DNA from: JBDKFK01 sp039798745
GTDB lineage: Bacteria; Patescibacteriota; Microgenomatia; UBA1406; GWC2-37-13
DNA length: 20,898 nucleotides
NCBI GenBank assembly: GCA_039798745.1
Contig: JBDKFK010000028.1
Location: 1 to 20,898 of the forward strand
Reading direction: 5' to 3'
Positions 14,107 to 20,898 of this stretch are shown here, one piece after another. The first letter of the stretch is position 1; each line of letters starts with the position of its first letter. A program made the translations under genes and the position numbers. The notes beneath the pieces are model-generated. The model made no database searches, was not told the origin of the DNA, and worked only from the letters and a program-made list of their open reading frames with translations.

Positions 14107-15438
14107 TTAGTACATATCGGGTATGGGATACTTGGCACACAGGGCTTTTACTTCTTTTTGTAGTACGTGAAGTATCTTTGTATTATCAAATATACGCTGT
14201 CTGAATGATTTTTTACGTTCTTCCTCGTCAGAAATTCCTAAGTCTTTCTTAGATGCCATGAGCCCTTCTGTTGCGAGATGGATCCATTTAGCTATCTGTT
14301 TCATGTCTTTTTGCTTCATTCCTCTTGTTGTTATACCCGGCGTCCCCAGGCGTATACCGGACGGTGAAAAGGGAGGGTTGGTATCAAATGGCACGGCATT
14401 TCTGTTGAGAACTATATTTGCCATTTCACAGCCTGTAGCCACGGTATTTCCCAGCAGGTTTTTATTTCTCAGATCAATAAGTACAAGATGGCAATCAGTG
14501 CCGCCGGTCACAAGATGAAATCCATATGAAGCAAGCTCGTCAGCCAAGACCTTTGCGTTGGCTACAATTTGTTTCGCATACGCCTGATATCTTTTGGTAG
14601 TAGCTTCTTTTAGAGCAACTCCTATTCCGGCAATGGTGTTGATATGCGGTCCACCCTGAATACCCGGGATAATAGCTTTATCTATTTTCTCAGCCATCTG
14701 AGGATCTTTGAGAAGACCTTTACGAGTGGTAAGAATGAGTGCGCCACGTGGTCCACGAAGTGTTTTGTGGGTAGTTGTGGTAACTACATGAGCAAACGGG
14801 ACAGGTGAAGGGTACGCATTTGCCGCAATAAGTCCTGCGACATGTGCCACATCCGCCATTAAGTAAGCACCAACCTCGTCAGCAATCTCCGCGAACTTCT
14901 CCCACTCAAGCAAACGGGCGTAAGCAGTGGTGCCGGCAATTATAAGTTTGGGCTTTACTTGTTTTACCTGTTTCCGCAGCGCTACGTAATCGATCATTCC
15001 ATCCCTGGTTACTTCGTAAGGCACAGAATTAAAGTATTTGCTGCTCGCGTTCAACTGAGCTCCGTGTGTGAGATGACCACCTGACTGAAGTGATAATCCC
15101 ATAAGCGTATCACCCGGTTGAAGAAGCGCTGTGAATACTGCAAAATTTGCGGGTGAGCCTGAAAGAGGTTGTACATTTGCCGCGGGTACATCGAATAGTT
15201 TTTTAGCTCGTTCTATAACGAGACTTTCTACCTGGTCTACTATACTTTGTCCCTGGTAGTATCGTTTTTGCGGATAACCCTCTGCGTATTTGTTTCCCAA
15301 AACTGAGCCAATTGCTTCTTCTACCGCGCGTGACGCAATGTTCTCGGAAGGGATCATCATCAATGTTTCTGCCTGACGTTTTTTTTCGAGCTTAATTAAT
15401 CTATCAATCTCTGGGTCTACTTGTTTTAAAAATTTCAT
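14107..15438 (-). CDS. glyA: Serine hydroxymethyltransferase
   Basis: This PLP enzyme interconverts serine and glycine while making methylene-tetrahydrofolate. The 443-residue protein has MMIPSENIASRAV near the N-terminus, YAEGYPQKRYYQG (51-63), the PLP-contacting D196 in DVAHVAG, and the Schiff-base lysine K225 in TTTHKTLRGPRG. It is somewhat longer than the E. coli enzyme (417) because of an extended C-terminus. Directly upstream lies folC, which polyglutamylates folate; the pairing suggests a shared folate module. No SD is seen. The 54-base gap from folC and the 43-base gap to the next gene contain nothing I can identify with confidence. Confidence 0.97.
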   Translation of the reverse strand: MKFLKQVDPEIDRLIKLEKKRQAETLMMIPSENIASRAVEEAIGSVLGNKYAEGYPQKRYYQGQSIVDQVESLVIERAKKLFDVPAANVQPLSGSPANFAVFTALLQPGDTLMGLSLQSGGHLTHGAQLNASSKYFNSVPYEVTRDGMIDYVALRKQVKQVKPKLIIAGTTAYARLLEWEKFAEIADEVGAYLMADVAHVAGLIAANAYPSPVPFAHVVTTTTHKTLRGPRGALILTTRKGLLKDPQMAEKIDKAIIPGIQGGPHINTIAGIGVALKEATTKRYQAYAKQIVANAKVLADELASYGFHLVTGGTDCHLVLIDLRNKNLLGNTVATGCEMANIVLNRNAVPFDTNPPFSPSGIRLGTPGITTRGMKQKDMKQIAKWIHLATEGLMASKKDLGISDEEERKKSFRQRIFDNTKILHVLQKEVKALCAKYPIPDMY

Positions 15439-15492
15439 GAATGGTGTGAAAACTGATAATCAGTGCAAGACAGGTTATTCGTGATAAATGTA

Positions 15493-16836
15493 TTATATGA
15501 ATGTAGTATTATCAACTGATAATTTGCGTAGTTTGTCATATAACTCTCCTATCAGGTAAAACGATCCTGTTACAACGATACGTCTCTTACTGGTTTTCAA
15601 CAATGAGACCAAGGCATCATAGGGTTTATCCGCTATCGTTATATCGTTATACCCCAACTGATTAAACGTGCGGGCGACATCGCTTGGTTTGGCTGAGAGA
15701 AACGTAAACTGAGGATCAAGGTGGAAAAATGAGGTTATGCTGATACGATGCGCAAGTGGAATGATAAGAGAAGCCAGTGTTGTTATATCCTTGCTCGCCT
15801 TAAAAGCAATAAGCAGATCAAATGTTTCCCCCGGAAATATGTGTTGCAGACTTCCTACAAAAGTTTTCATCTTCTGTTCATTGTGGGCCCCGTCAACTAT
15901 GATAGTTTTTGTGCCGGAGTGGAAGAACTCCATTCGTGCGGGTATCGTGAACGCGGCTATTGCTTTTTTTATACTCCGCTCGCTTAGAGTAAATACGTCT
16001 CTTTGACTTAAGGCATACACCGTCGCAATGGCTATAGCGGCGTTCTGTACCTGAAATAAAGCCGGCGTACTGAGTTTAATATCTTTAATAGTAAGTGTTC
16101 GCCAATGTACATCAAAGTACACTGACTCCGGCGAGTTTCTGACCACAGTATAATGTTCATCGGGCTTTACATACTCGATGGTACTATTTGATTGTGCTGC
16201 CTTACGATTGAAAACATCCAGTACTTCCGGCTCAGGCCATGCTGCGATGATAGTACTATGCGATTGAACTATTCCTGCCTTGTTTTCTGCGATCGACTTG
16301 AGAGTATGGCCCAGAATATTTGTGTGATCATATCCGATGTTTGTAAGCACTGAGACTTTGTTACTATTTGTTACAACGTTAGTAGCGTCCAGCAAACCTC
16401 CCATTCCGGTTTCTATAACTGCATAATCTACATGGTTTTTGTGAAATATATAAAATGAAAGAACGGTTAAAATCTCAAAATAGGTAGGATATCCAAGAGG
16501 CGTATTTCCGGTCTGTTCAAAATAGGGGATGAGCTCGCTTAAATAGTGTACCAGCATTTTTTTTGATATATAGTTTCTACAGATTTGAAAGCGTTCGCGA
16601 ATATCAACTATATGTGGAGACACATTAAGCCCTGTTTTAAATCCATGAGATTCAAGGATATCATTTATAAAGTAGGCGGTAGATCCTTTACCCGAAGTAC
16701 CGGCAATATGTATTATTTTAAGCTCATTTTGAGGATCCTTAAGCAAATGAAGTATGTAGCGAGTTCTCTTAAGTCCGACTTCACCGGTATACACTTGTCG
16801 CGCGCCATGAGTGACATGAGATTGCAGAAAATCCAT
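15493..16836 (-). CDS. folC: Folylpolyglutamate synthase / dihydrofolate synthase
   Basis: The Mur-ligase-fold enzyme adds glutamate to folates. The 447-residue protein has the P-loop GTSGKGS at 46-52, SPHIVDIRERF near 74-84, ETGMGGLLDATN near 146-157 and VDGAHNEQKM near 316. Length fits. The ATG at 16834-16836 is the only standard start in the frame, but the seven codons before it read ISTYAEA, so together with MDFLQS they form the conserved FolC opening (S/T-Y-x-E-A-x-x-F/Y-L). The true start may therefore be the ATC at 16855-16857 or another non-standard codon; the next upstream stop is a TAG near 16921. Followed by glyA, forming a folate pair. Confidence 0.93.
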   Translation of the reverse strand: MDFLQSHVTHGARQVYTGEVGLKRTRYILHLLKDPQNELKIIHIAGTSGKGSTAYFINDILESHGFKTGLNVSPHIVDIRERFQICRNYISKKMLVHYLSELIPYFEQTGNTPLGYPTYFEILTVLSFYIFHKNHVDYAVIETGMGGLLDATNVVTNSNKVSVLTNIGYDHTNILGHTLKSIAENKAGIVQSHSTIIAAWPEPEVLDVFNRKAAQSNSTIEYVKPDEHYTVVRNSPESVYFDVHWRTLTIKDIKLSTPALFQVQNAAIAIATVYALSQRDVFTLSERSIKKAIAAFTIPARMEFFHSGTKTIIVDGAHNEQKMKTFVGSLQHIFPGETFDLLIAFKASKDITTLASLIIPLAHRISITSFFHLDPQFTFLSAKPSDVARTFNQLGYNDITIADKPYDALVSLLKTSKRRIVVTGSFYLIGELYDKLRKLSVDNTTFI

Positions 16837-16939
16837 AGCTTCAGCATACGTCGAGATTGCAGGCGCTGATTTGGGTGCAGTAGTTAAATCGTGATTAGTT
16901 AAATGTACGAATGATTGATTCTAAAATGGTATTGGGTTT

Positions 16940-16968
16940 ATTCTATACCCGGATGTTAGAATAAGCAA
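16940..16968 (-). promoter_or_regulatory. Candidate promoter of folC-glyA
   Basis: On the minus strand TTGCTT (16963-16968) and TAGAAT (16940-16945) are spaced by 17 bases. It lies in the 139-base gap after the GT39 gene, about 100 bases before the folC ATG. If the start is upstream of that ATG, the leader is shorter. Confidence 0.4.
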
Positions 16969-16975
16969 CCCGAGC

Positions 16976-18307
16976 TTAGTAGCCCGATCGTATATCGTAA
17001 TGCCCGTCTTCGTAGAGTACAAATGCTTTTACCGGGTAAATAGGGAGCTGTGTGGTAGTCCGATCAGCTGGAATAAGTATTTTTCCTACATATCGTGGTA
17101 TTTCGTTGTATGACTTGTTAAATATATATACTTTATCTTTGTCAAAATAATACTGCGCTACATGAAACTGCAATACATCAGTCACATACAGTACGTCATT
17201 TTTATTGGCTATAGATTTCATTTCTGCAATTGTTGCCGCAAGGTTATCTTTTGCATAATGTTTAATCTGAAGTTTTTGATAGTACAACGTCATGATAATA
17301 AGTACACCAAACACAATGAGCGCGTACTGTCGTCGCATCGTCTGCAGAGAGTATACGACAAGTAACAGTAGTCCTACACTGGCAAAAATAATATAGCGTG
17401 TTAAAAAGAGCGGCTTATAAAGTGACATTAGAAAAAGCCCAAACGATGGGACCAATGCCCAGATAGCGAGAAAAGCAAATACAGATTTTTGTTTTTCAGT
17501 TCCATGTTTTATTACATTTATAAGTCCGTATATTATCGTAAGAAGGAGAACTGTAGAAAGTGCGATAAGAAAGGGCGCAGTCTGAGTTTTCGCTATCGCC
17601 AGAAATCTATCACCAAGTTCATATCCTGTATACATTTGCGCCGGAACATAGAGTATTGTTTTGAGAGCTGGTGGATCAATCCAGAAATGTTCTTTATATC
17701 CCTCAGCCTGGAATAATACAAACAGAATCCAGGGTATGAAGGCAGCGAATGCTACCGTAATATAGTTGAGTCGTACCTTAAGATCAGGCTTTTTCCTATG
17801 AAACACCATGAGATGGAGTAGTTGGCAGACGAGAACAAAGATCATAAAATAATGAGTATACAGACCAGCTATGGTAGACCAGAGGTAGAGTTTTCTGTCG
17901 TTTTTGTAGAACGCGTAGAATGAGAGTGTGCTCATGAACGCAAACATTGTGTACATTCTCGCTTCATACGCATAATAGATAAGAATCGGATTGAAAAAGA
18001 ACAGAGCAAGGTACATAAGCGCCTTTTTCATTGATATACCCATACATTCGGTCATGAATAGGTATGCTACATATAATGTCGCCCAGTAACAGATAAGAGA
18101 AACCGACCGCATAGCAATCTCTGAATGGCCAAATATAAACATCCATATATGCATGATGAGGTAGTAGAGCGGAGGATTATAATCCTTGGCCGTATATACC
18201 AGGATATTGATAATGCTATTTTGGGCAAGAAGGTAGGTGAATGCTTCATCTCGCCAGAAGCTCTGTGCAAAAAATGTAAGAGGTGTATATCTAAATATCT
18301 GAAACAT
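16976..18307 (-). CDS. GT39/PMT-type membrane glycosyltransferase, N-terminal helix apparently missing
   Basis: The 443-residue protein has about eight or nine membrane helices and the family's WRDEA motif (D20-E21), which corresponds to the acidic D-E pair in the first outer loop of ArnT/PMT-like enzymes. PPLYYLIMHIW (about 45-55) follows, as in that family. The C-terminal region (about 365-443) is a soluble extracytoplasmic domain. Such enzymes use polyprenyl-phosphate sugars to glycosylate lipids or proteins outside the membrane. Normally a membrane helix precedes the D-E motif; here only about 17 residues do, and the frame is closed by a TAA 10 codons upstream of the ATG. It starts 13 bases after the GT2 stop. 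The DPM1-like enzyme in the other operon could supply its donor. Confidence 0.82.
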   Translation of the reverse strand: MFQIFRYTPLTFFAQSFWRDEAFTYLLAQNSIINILVYTAKDYNPPLYYLIMHIWMFIFGHSEIAMRSVSLICYWATLYVAYLFMTECMGISMKKALMYLALFFFNPILIYYAYEARMYTMFAFMSTLSFYAFYKNDRKLYLWSTIAGLYTHYFMIFVLVCQLLHLMVFHRKKPDLKVRLNYITVAFAAFIPWILFVLFQAEGYKEHFWIDPPALKTILYVPAQMYTGYELGDRFLAIAKTQTAPFLIALSTVLLLTIIYGLINVIKHGTEKQKSVFAFLAIWALVPSFGLFLMSLYKPLFLTRYIIFASVGLLLLVVYSLQTMRRQYALIVFGVLIIMTLYYQKLQIKHYAKDNLAATIAEMKSIANKNDVLYVTDVLQFHVAQYYFDKDKVYIFNKSYNEIPRYVGKILIPADRTTTQLPIYPVKAFVLYEDGHYDIRSGY

Positions 18308-18320
18308 AGCGTTTAGGACA

Positions 18321-19799
18321 TTATACTTTCTCTGTTACTTTATATGTTATCTTTTTTCCGAATAATAACCTGGTATGCGCTTCAAGGGCAGGCAGTGATG
18401 AAAGTACAAATGAAACTACCGGAAGGAGATACCATTGGATAAGGAGAAATGGCAGGTTTATTGCCTTCGTCTCTACCTTTACTTTCTGTCGGAGTTTTAT
18501 ATCCAGATAGATATAAAGTATCAACATTACTGTCGCTGAGGTAAGAATAAAACCGGAGAGACGGGGAAGAACAAAGCCCAACACCGTTCTTTTGAAAACG
18601 GGGTTAATAAGCGGCGGGATAGACGCGCTTAGGGTAAGAATAAAAAATGAAGTCGGCCAGAGCAAATGGGTCTCCGCAAGAAAAAGTATCTTCCGTACCT
18701 TCGCGCCAAATCTAATATGAGGCGTAGTGAATAGCTTACTCCACGCGTAGGATACATCGCTAACCCCCCATGCCCACCGTTTTTCCTGCTCGTAGCGGTT
18801 CTGTAGCGTTTTAATAGTACCACCTGAAAAAACAGCATCGCCGTTGATTATGGTATACAGAGGTATTGTTTTGACTTTTTCTCCAAACGTAAAGAAAGCC
18901 TGGAAATAGATATGCCAATCTTCGGGAATGATATCTACATCCCAAAAATTCACCTGCTTCAACATCCAGAGATTGGTTGTATAGGTTGATATATGGATGA
19001 GATGCTCAGTCTGCGTAAGAAAAGCCATGCGCAAAATGGAAGACATGGTAGCCTGCATGCGTACAAAAAATGGAAGCTGCCAGAAGTTGTTATATAGCAG
19101 TACTGGCGCCCAGTAGAAGTGATAGTCATGATCTTTGTCCTGCAGGAATTCATAGGTAAGGTAAGAAAAATAGTTGGGAGGAAAGAGGCTATCGGCGTCA
19201 CAGATGGTAATAAGAGCATTTTTGCGGTCAATTGCGCGTTCTTCTACATAGGCATCTACAAGCTTAGCTGCGTGTGTCTGATTACTTGCTTTGCCCGGAA
19301 CTTCACCTTCTACAAGAACATGATAGGTTAGTATAACATCCTTGAAATAGTGTCCGAATGTATGAATAAGTTTGTCAGCCTTTTTTTTTGCCTCGACTTC
19401 ACGTTTTTCAAACGCAAGCACGAGGTAGAGACTCTTGTAAGGGTAATCGCTTTTGGTAATAGCCTCAACTGTAGCTTCAAGTTTATAGAGTGGTTCTTTG
19501 TAGTTGGGGATTATGACAAAATGGTGTAATTCTTTGCTTTTTGGGTTCGCTAAGATTTTTTTGTGATAGGCCTGACCTGAGAAGAGTTGAATTTTTCGAT
19601 AGGAGAGGGTGGCATAGTAGGCTGTTGTGAGTGATTTATAGAGAAAGTACAGGTCAAAAGCGATAATAAAATAGGCAACAATTGCTGGATGGAAGGGTGA
19701 TAGCCATATGGGCAGCGTTATGAGTGTCCAGGACAGAAATGGTACAAAGGCTTCTCCCAGCCTAAAGAAGAGGTGGGAATGAATGAATCGTTCGTTCAT
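18321..19799 (-). CDS. Processive-type membrane GT2 glycosyltransferase
   Basis: The 492-residue protein has two N-terminal membrane helices (about 17-58), a GT-A catalytic domain and about four C-terminal helices. The catalytic signature of cellulose/hyaluronan-synthase-like enzymes is complete: IPNYKEP near 97-103, CDADS (200-204), the acceptor-base motif EDW (293-295) and Q338-x-x-R341-W342. These enzymes polymerise a sugar from a nucleotide donor and often thread the chain across the membrane. The substrate is not clear from sequence. It is the first gene of the long minus-strand run. Its ATG (19797-19799) lies 6 bases after a perfect TATAAT, indicating a leaderless transcript, and there is no SD. 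Confidence 0.88.
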   Translation of the reverse strand: MNERFIHSHLFFRLGEAFVPFLSWTLITLPIWLSPFHPAIVAYFIIAFDLYFLYKSLTTAYYATLSYRKIQLFSGQAYHKKILANPKSKELHHFVIIPNYKEPLYKLEATVEAITKSDYPYKSLYLVLAFEKREVEAKKKADKLIHTFGHYFKDVILTYHVLVEGEVPGKASNQTHAAKLVDAYVEERAIDRKNALITICDADSLFPPNYFSYLTYEFLQDKDHDYHFYWAPVLLYNNFWQLPFFVRMQATMSSILRMAFLTQTEHLIHISTYTTNLWMLKQVNFWDVDIIPEDWHIYFQAFFTFGEKVKTIPLYTIINGDAVFSGGTIKTLQNRYEQEKRWAWGVSDVSYAWSKLFTTPHIRFGAKVRKILFLAETHLLWPTSFFILTLSASIPPLINPVFKRTVLGFVLPRLSGFILTSATVMLILYIYLDIKLRQKVKVETKAINLPFLLIQWYLLPVVSFVLSSLPALEAHTRLLFGKKITYKVTEKV

Positions 19800-19805
19800 G
19801 AGCTA

Positions 19806-19811
19806 ATTATA
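19806..19811 (-). promoter_or_regulatory. -10 box of the long minus-strand operon, leaderless spacing
   Basis: TATAAT on the minus strand is followed by TAGCTC and then ATG, placing the expected transcription start on the A of the start codon. A convincing -35 is not seen at 16-18 bases. Confidence 0.5.
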
Positions 19812-19869
19812 CAAAACGTATCACACTATTGTAGTACATATATAGTATATTATATAAAATCCTATAGTA

Positions 19870-19898
19870 TTGAATATGACCTGCTATTCTGGTAAAAT
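19870..19898 (+). promoter_or_regulatory. Promoter of the VWA gene
   Basis: TTGAAT (19870-19875) and TAAAAT (19893-19898) are spaced by exactly 17 bases, and TGG precedes the -10, giving an extended -10 as well. Transcription would start near 19905, leaving about 255 bases of leader. Confidence 0.65.
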
Positions 19899-19904
19899 TA
19901 CGTA

Positions 19905-20161
19905 TCCATTGCGTACTTTCGGCATATGCATTCCGAAGCTAGTTACGCATGTACTTTGAAAACCTGTGGTTATCTCTGTCCAGTGGGTCAAAGAGAGCGT
20001 CACAGAGCGCTTTGTTTGTCCCTCTGGACAAAACCCCCGCTTCTACCCTGCAAAGATCGCTTGCCGGGAACAATAGAAGCAGCCCTACCCAGGGTTTCTC
20101 ATGCGATCGTCGCTTCAATCTCGAGGCTAACTTAGCCTCATATGTGCAAAGGAGGATCTAA
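19905..20161 (+). promoter_or_regulatory. Long structured 5' leader of the VWA gene, with possible pseudoknot
   Basis: The gene-free stretch folds into several inverted repeats. P1 is TGCGTA/TACGCA (19910-19915, 19944-19949) with inner TTCGG/CCGAA (19918-19922, 19933-19937). P2 is GTCCAG/CTGGAC (19978-19983, 20024-20029) with inner GGG/CCC and CAAAG/CTTTG. P3 is GCTTCTA/TAGAAGC (20039-20045, 20074-20080). P4 is GAGGCTA/TAGCCTC (20123-20129, 20133-20139). GATCGC in the P3 loop (20055-20060) is complementary to GCGATC (20103-20108), which would make a pseudoknot. ACCCTG (20045-20050) can also pair with CAGGGT (20090-20095), competing with P3. The leader ends with AAAGGAGG (20148-20155), 6 bases before the ATG. 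It matches no riboswitch class that I recognise. Confidence 0.55.
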
Positions 20162-20898
20162 ATGACCCAATTACTTGTACAGTGGCGGACGCAAACAGTG
20201 CCCATCCGTGCCGAGGACCAGGTTGCGTACCTCCTGGTCTCGATGAAGTCGGAGGCTGTTAGCACCCGGGCACCGTTGAACCTGTGCCTGGCGCTAGACC
20301 GCAGCCCAAGTATGCGACAGGAACTGCCGGCCCTCAAGCAGGCGGCTCTCCATGTCGTTGAGGCACTGTCGGATGGTGATATCCTGAGTATTGTCGCCTA
20401 CGACGGCGGCACTCAGATAATCCTTCCGGCAACCAGGATCGACACGCGCTCGCGAAATCGGGCACAAGTATCGATCAAAATGCTCGATGAGGGCAACGAC
20501 ACGTATGTGTCGAACGGGCTTGGCGGAGGCATGCAAGAGCTCCGCAAGCACCACGGCCAGGGTGTCGTGTCGCGGTTGGTTTTGCTGGCCGATGGCCAGA
20601 CCAACGGCGATCAGTACCGCTGTCTCGATCTTGCCAAGCAGTTTGGTTCGTTGGGGATTCCGATCTTCGGCTTCGGCCTGGGAGCGGAATGGGAGTCCGA
20701 GCTCTTCACAGAGCTCGGCAAGCTGAGCGGCGGATCTTGCGAGTACCTGAAAGATGGCTCCGCCATCAAGATGGGATTCCTGGATGCCGTTAAGCTCTCG
20801 CAGGGCATCGTGGCTCGCAACGCTATGATGAGCCTGGAGTTGTCTCCTGGTCTTCGCCTCCGGCGCGTAGGCAAAGTGCAGCCGGCGATTGAGGACGA
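20162..20898 (+). CDS. von Willebrand factor A domain protein, 3' end beyond the window
   Basis: The frame is open from ATG 20162-20164 to the window edge (245 residues seen). A VWA domain starts near residue 37 (APLNLCLALD). Its metal-binding MIDAS site is visible: D46-x-S48-x-S50 in LDRSPSM, a threonine at T114 in GNDTYVSNGL, and D144 in LADGQTNGD. The order resembles stand-alone VWA proteins found in Cyanobacteria and Chloroflexota (typically DRSGSM, GGT and LTDGQ). VWA domains bind protein partners through a divalent metal. After about 215 a second beta domain begins. The gene is GC-rich (39 of 60 bases at 20281-20340), starts with a good SD and has its own promoter and long leader, so it is unlike its minus-strand neighbours and may have been acquired. 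The partner and role are unknown. Confidence 0.85.
   Translation, partial: MTQLLVQWRTQTVPIRAEDQVAYLLVSMKSEAVSTRAPLNLCLALDRSPSMRQELPALKQAALHVVEALSDGDILSIVAYDGGTQIILPATRIDTRSRNRAQVSIKMLDEGNDTYVSNGLGGGMQELRKHHGQGVVSRLVLLADGQTNGDQYRCLDLAKQFGSLGIPIFGFGLGAEWESELFTELGKLSGGSCEYLKDGSAIKMGFLDAVKLSQGIVARNAMMSLELSPGLRLRRVGKVQPAIED

Noticed and set aside
19926..20161. Two short overlapping open frames (about 70 codons) in the VWA leader
   Set aside because: No SD, low-complexity Ser/Arg/Leu composition, and they cover the hairpins. I keep the stretch as a structured leader, though a leader peptide ending at 20161 cannot be excluded.
1..20898. CRISPR arrays, transposases, tRNA and rRNA genes
   Set aside because: I saw no regularly spaced repeats, transposase motifs, cloverleaf sequences or rRNA-like stretches in any intergenic region.

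Overview
The window looks like part of a candidate-phyla-radiation (Patescibacteria) chromosome, probably a Microgenomates-type lineage. I infer this from compact AT-leaning genes, 4-base ATGA overlaps, a PEGA/SH3 surface protein, a DPM1-GtrA fusion glycosyltransferase and several divergent housekeeping proteins. TGA works as a stop in several operons, so the standard bacterial code applies and the Gracilibacteria/Absconditabacteria code is excluded. No tRNA, rRNA, CRISPR array or transposase was seen.

Layout, left to right. (1) 1-134 (+) is the 3' end of a beta-sandwich-type protein, converging on and overlapping a minus-strand pair argS-radA (3183 to 121). (2) 3390-4651 (+) holds a 100-residue membrane protein and a membrane-anchored PEGA-PEGA-SH3b protein. 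(3) 8011 to 4657 (-) is a tightly coupled operon: UDP-glucose dehydrogenase, UDP-glucuronate decarboxylase (making UDP-xylose), and a DPM1-like/GtrA polyprenyl-sugar transferase. (4) 8074-9589 (+) is a self-contained, GC-richer cassette. It has an extended -10 promoter with an overlapping dyad, a hairpin-bearing leader, two unrecognised genes with consensus Shine-Dalgarno (SD) sites, and a strong terminator. (5) 19799 to 9575 (-) is a long run of genes: processive-type GT2, GT39-like membrane transferase, folC, glyA, a small membrane protein, a MraY/WecA-family protein, miaB, rmlB and rmlD. (6) 19870-20898 (+) is a second GC-rich unit: a good promoter, a roughly 255-base highly structured leader, and a von Willebrand A (VWA) gene running off the window edge.

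Functionally most of the window is a cell-surface polysaccharide locus. Ugd/Uxs and RmlB/RmlD supply nucleotide sugars. The MraY/WecA-like protein and the DPM1-GtrA protein would start and feed lipid-linked intermediates. The GT2 and GT39 proteins would polymerise or transfer. Housekeeping genes (argS, radA, folC, glyA, miaB) are interleaved.

The most unusual signal is the contrast between two gene classes. The native minus-strand operons have -10 boxes almost touching the start codon and no SD (leaderless style). The two GC-rich plus-strand units have long structured leaders and consensus SD sites. The two-gene cassette and the long VWA leader are the best candidates for something undescribed. 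Other points are a MraY/WecA-family protein lacking the usual catalytic MGD motif, a MiaB without a TRAM domain but with an internal insertion, and a folC whose conserved N-terminus appears to extend upstream of its only standard start codon.
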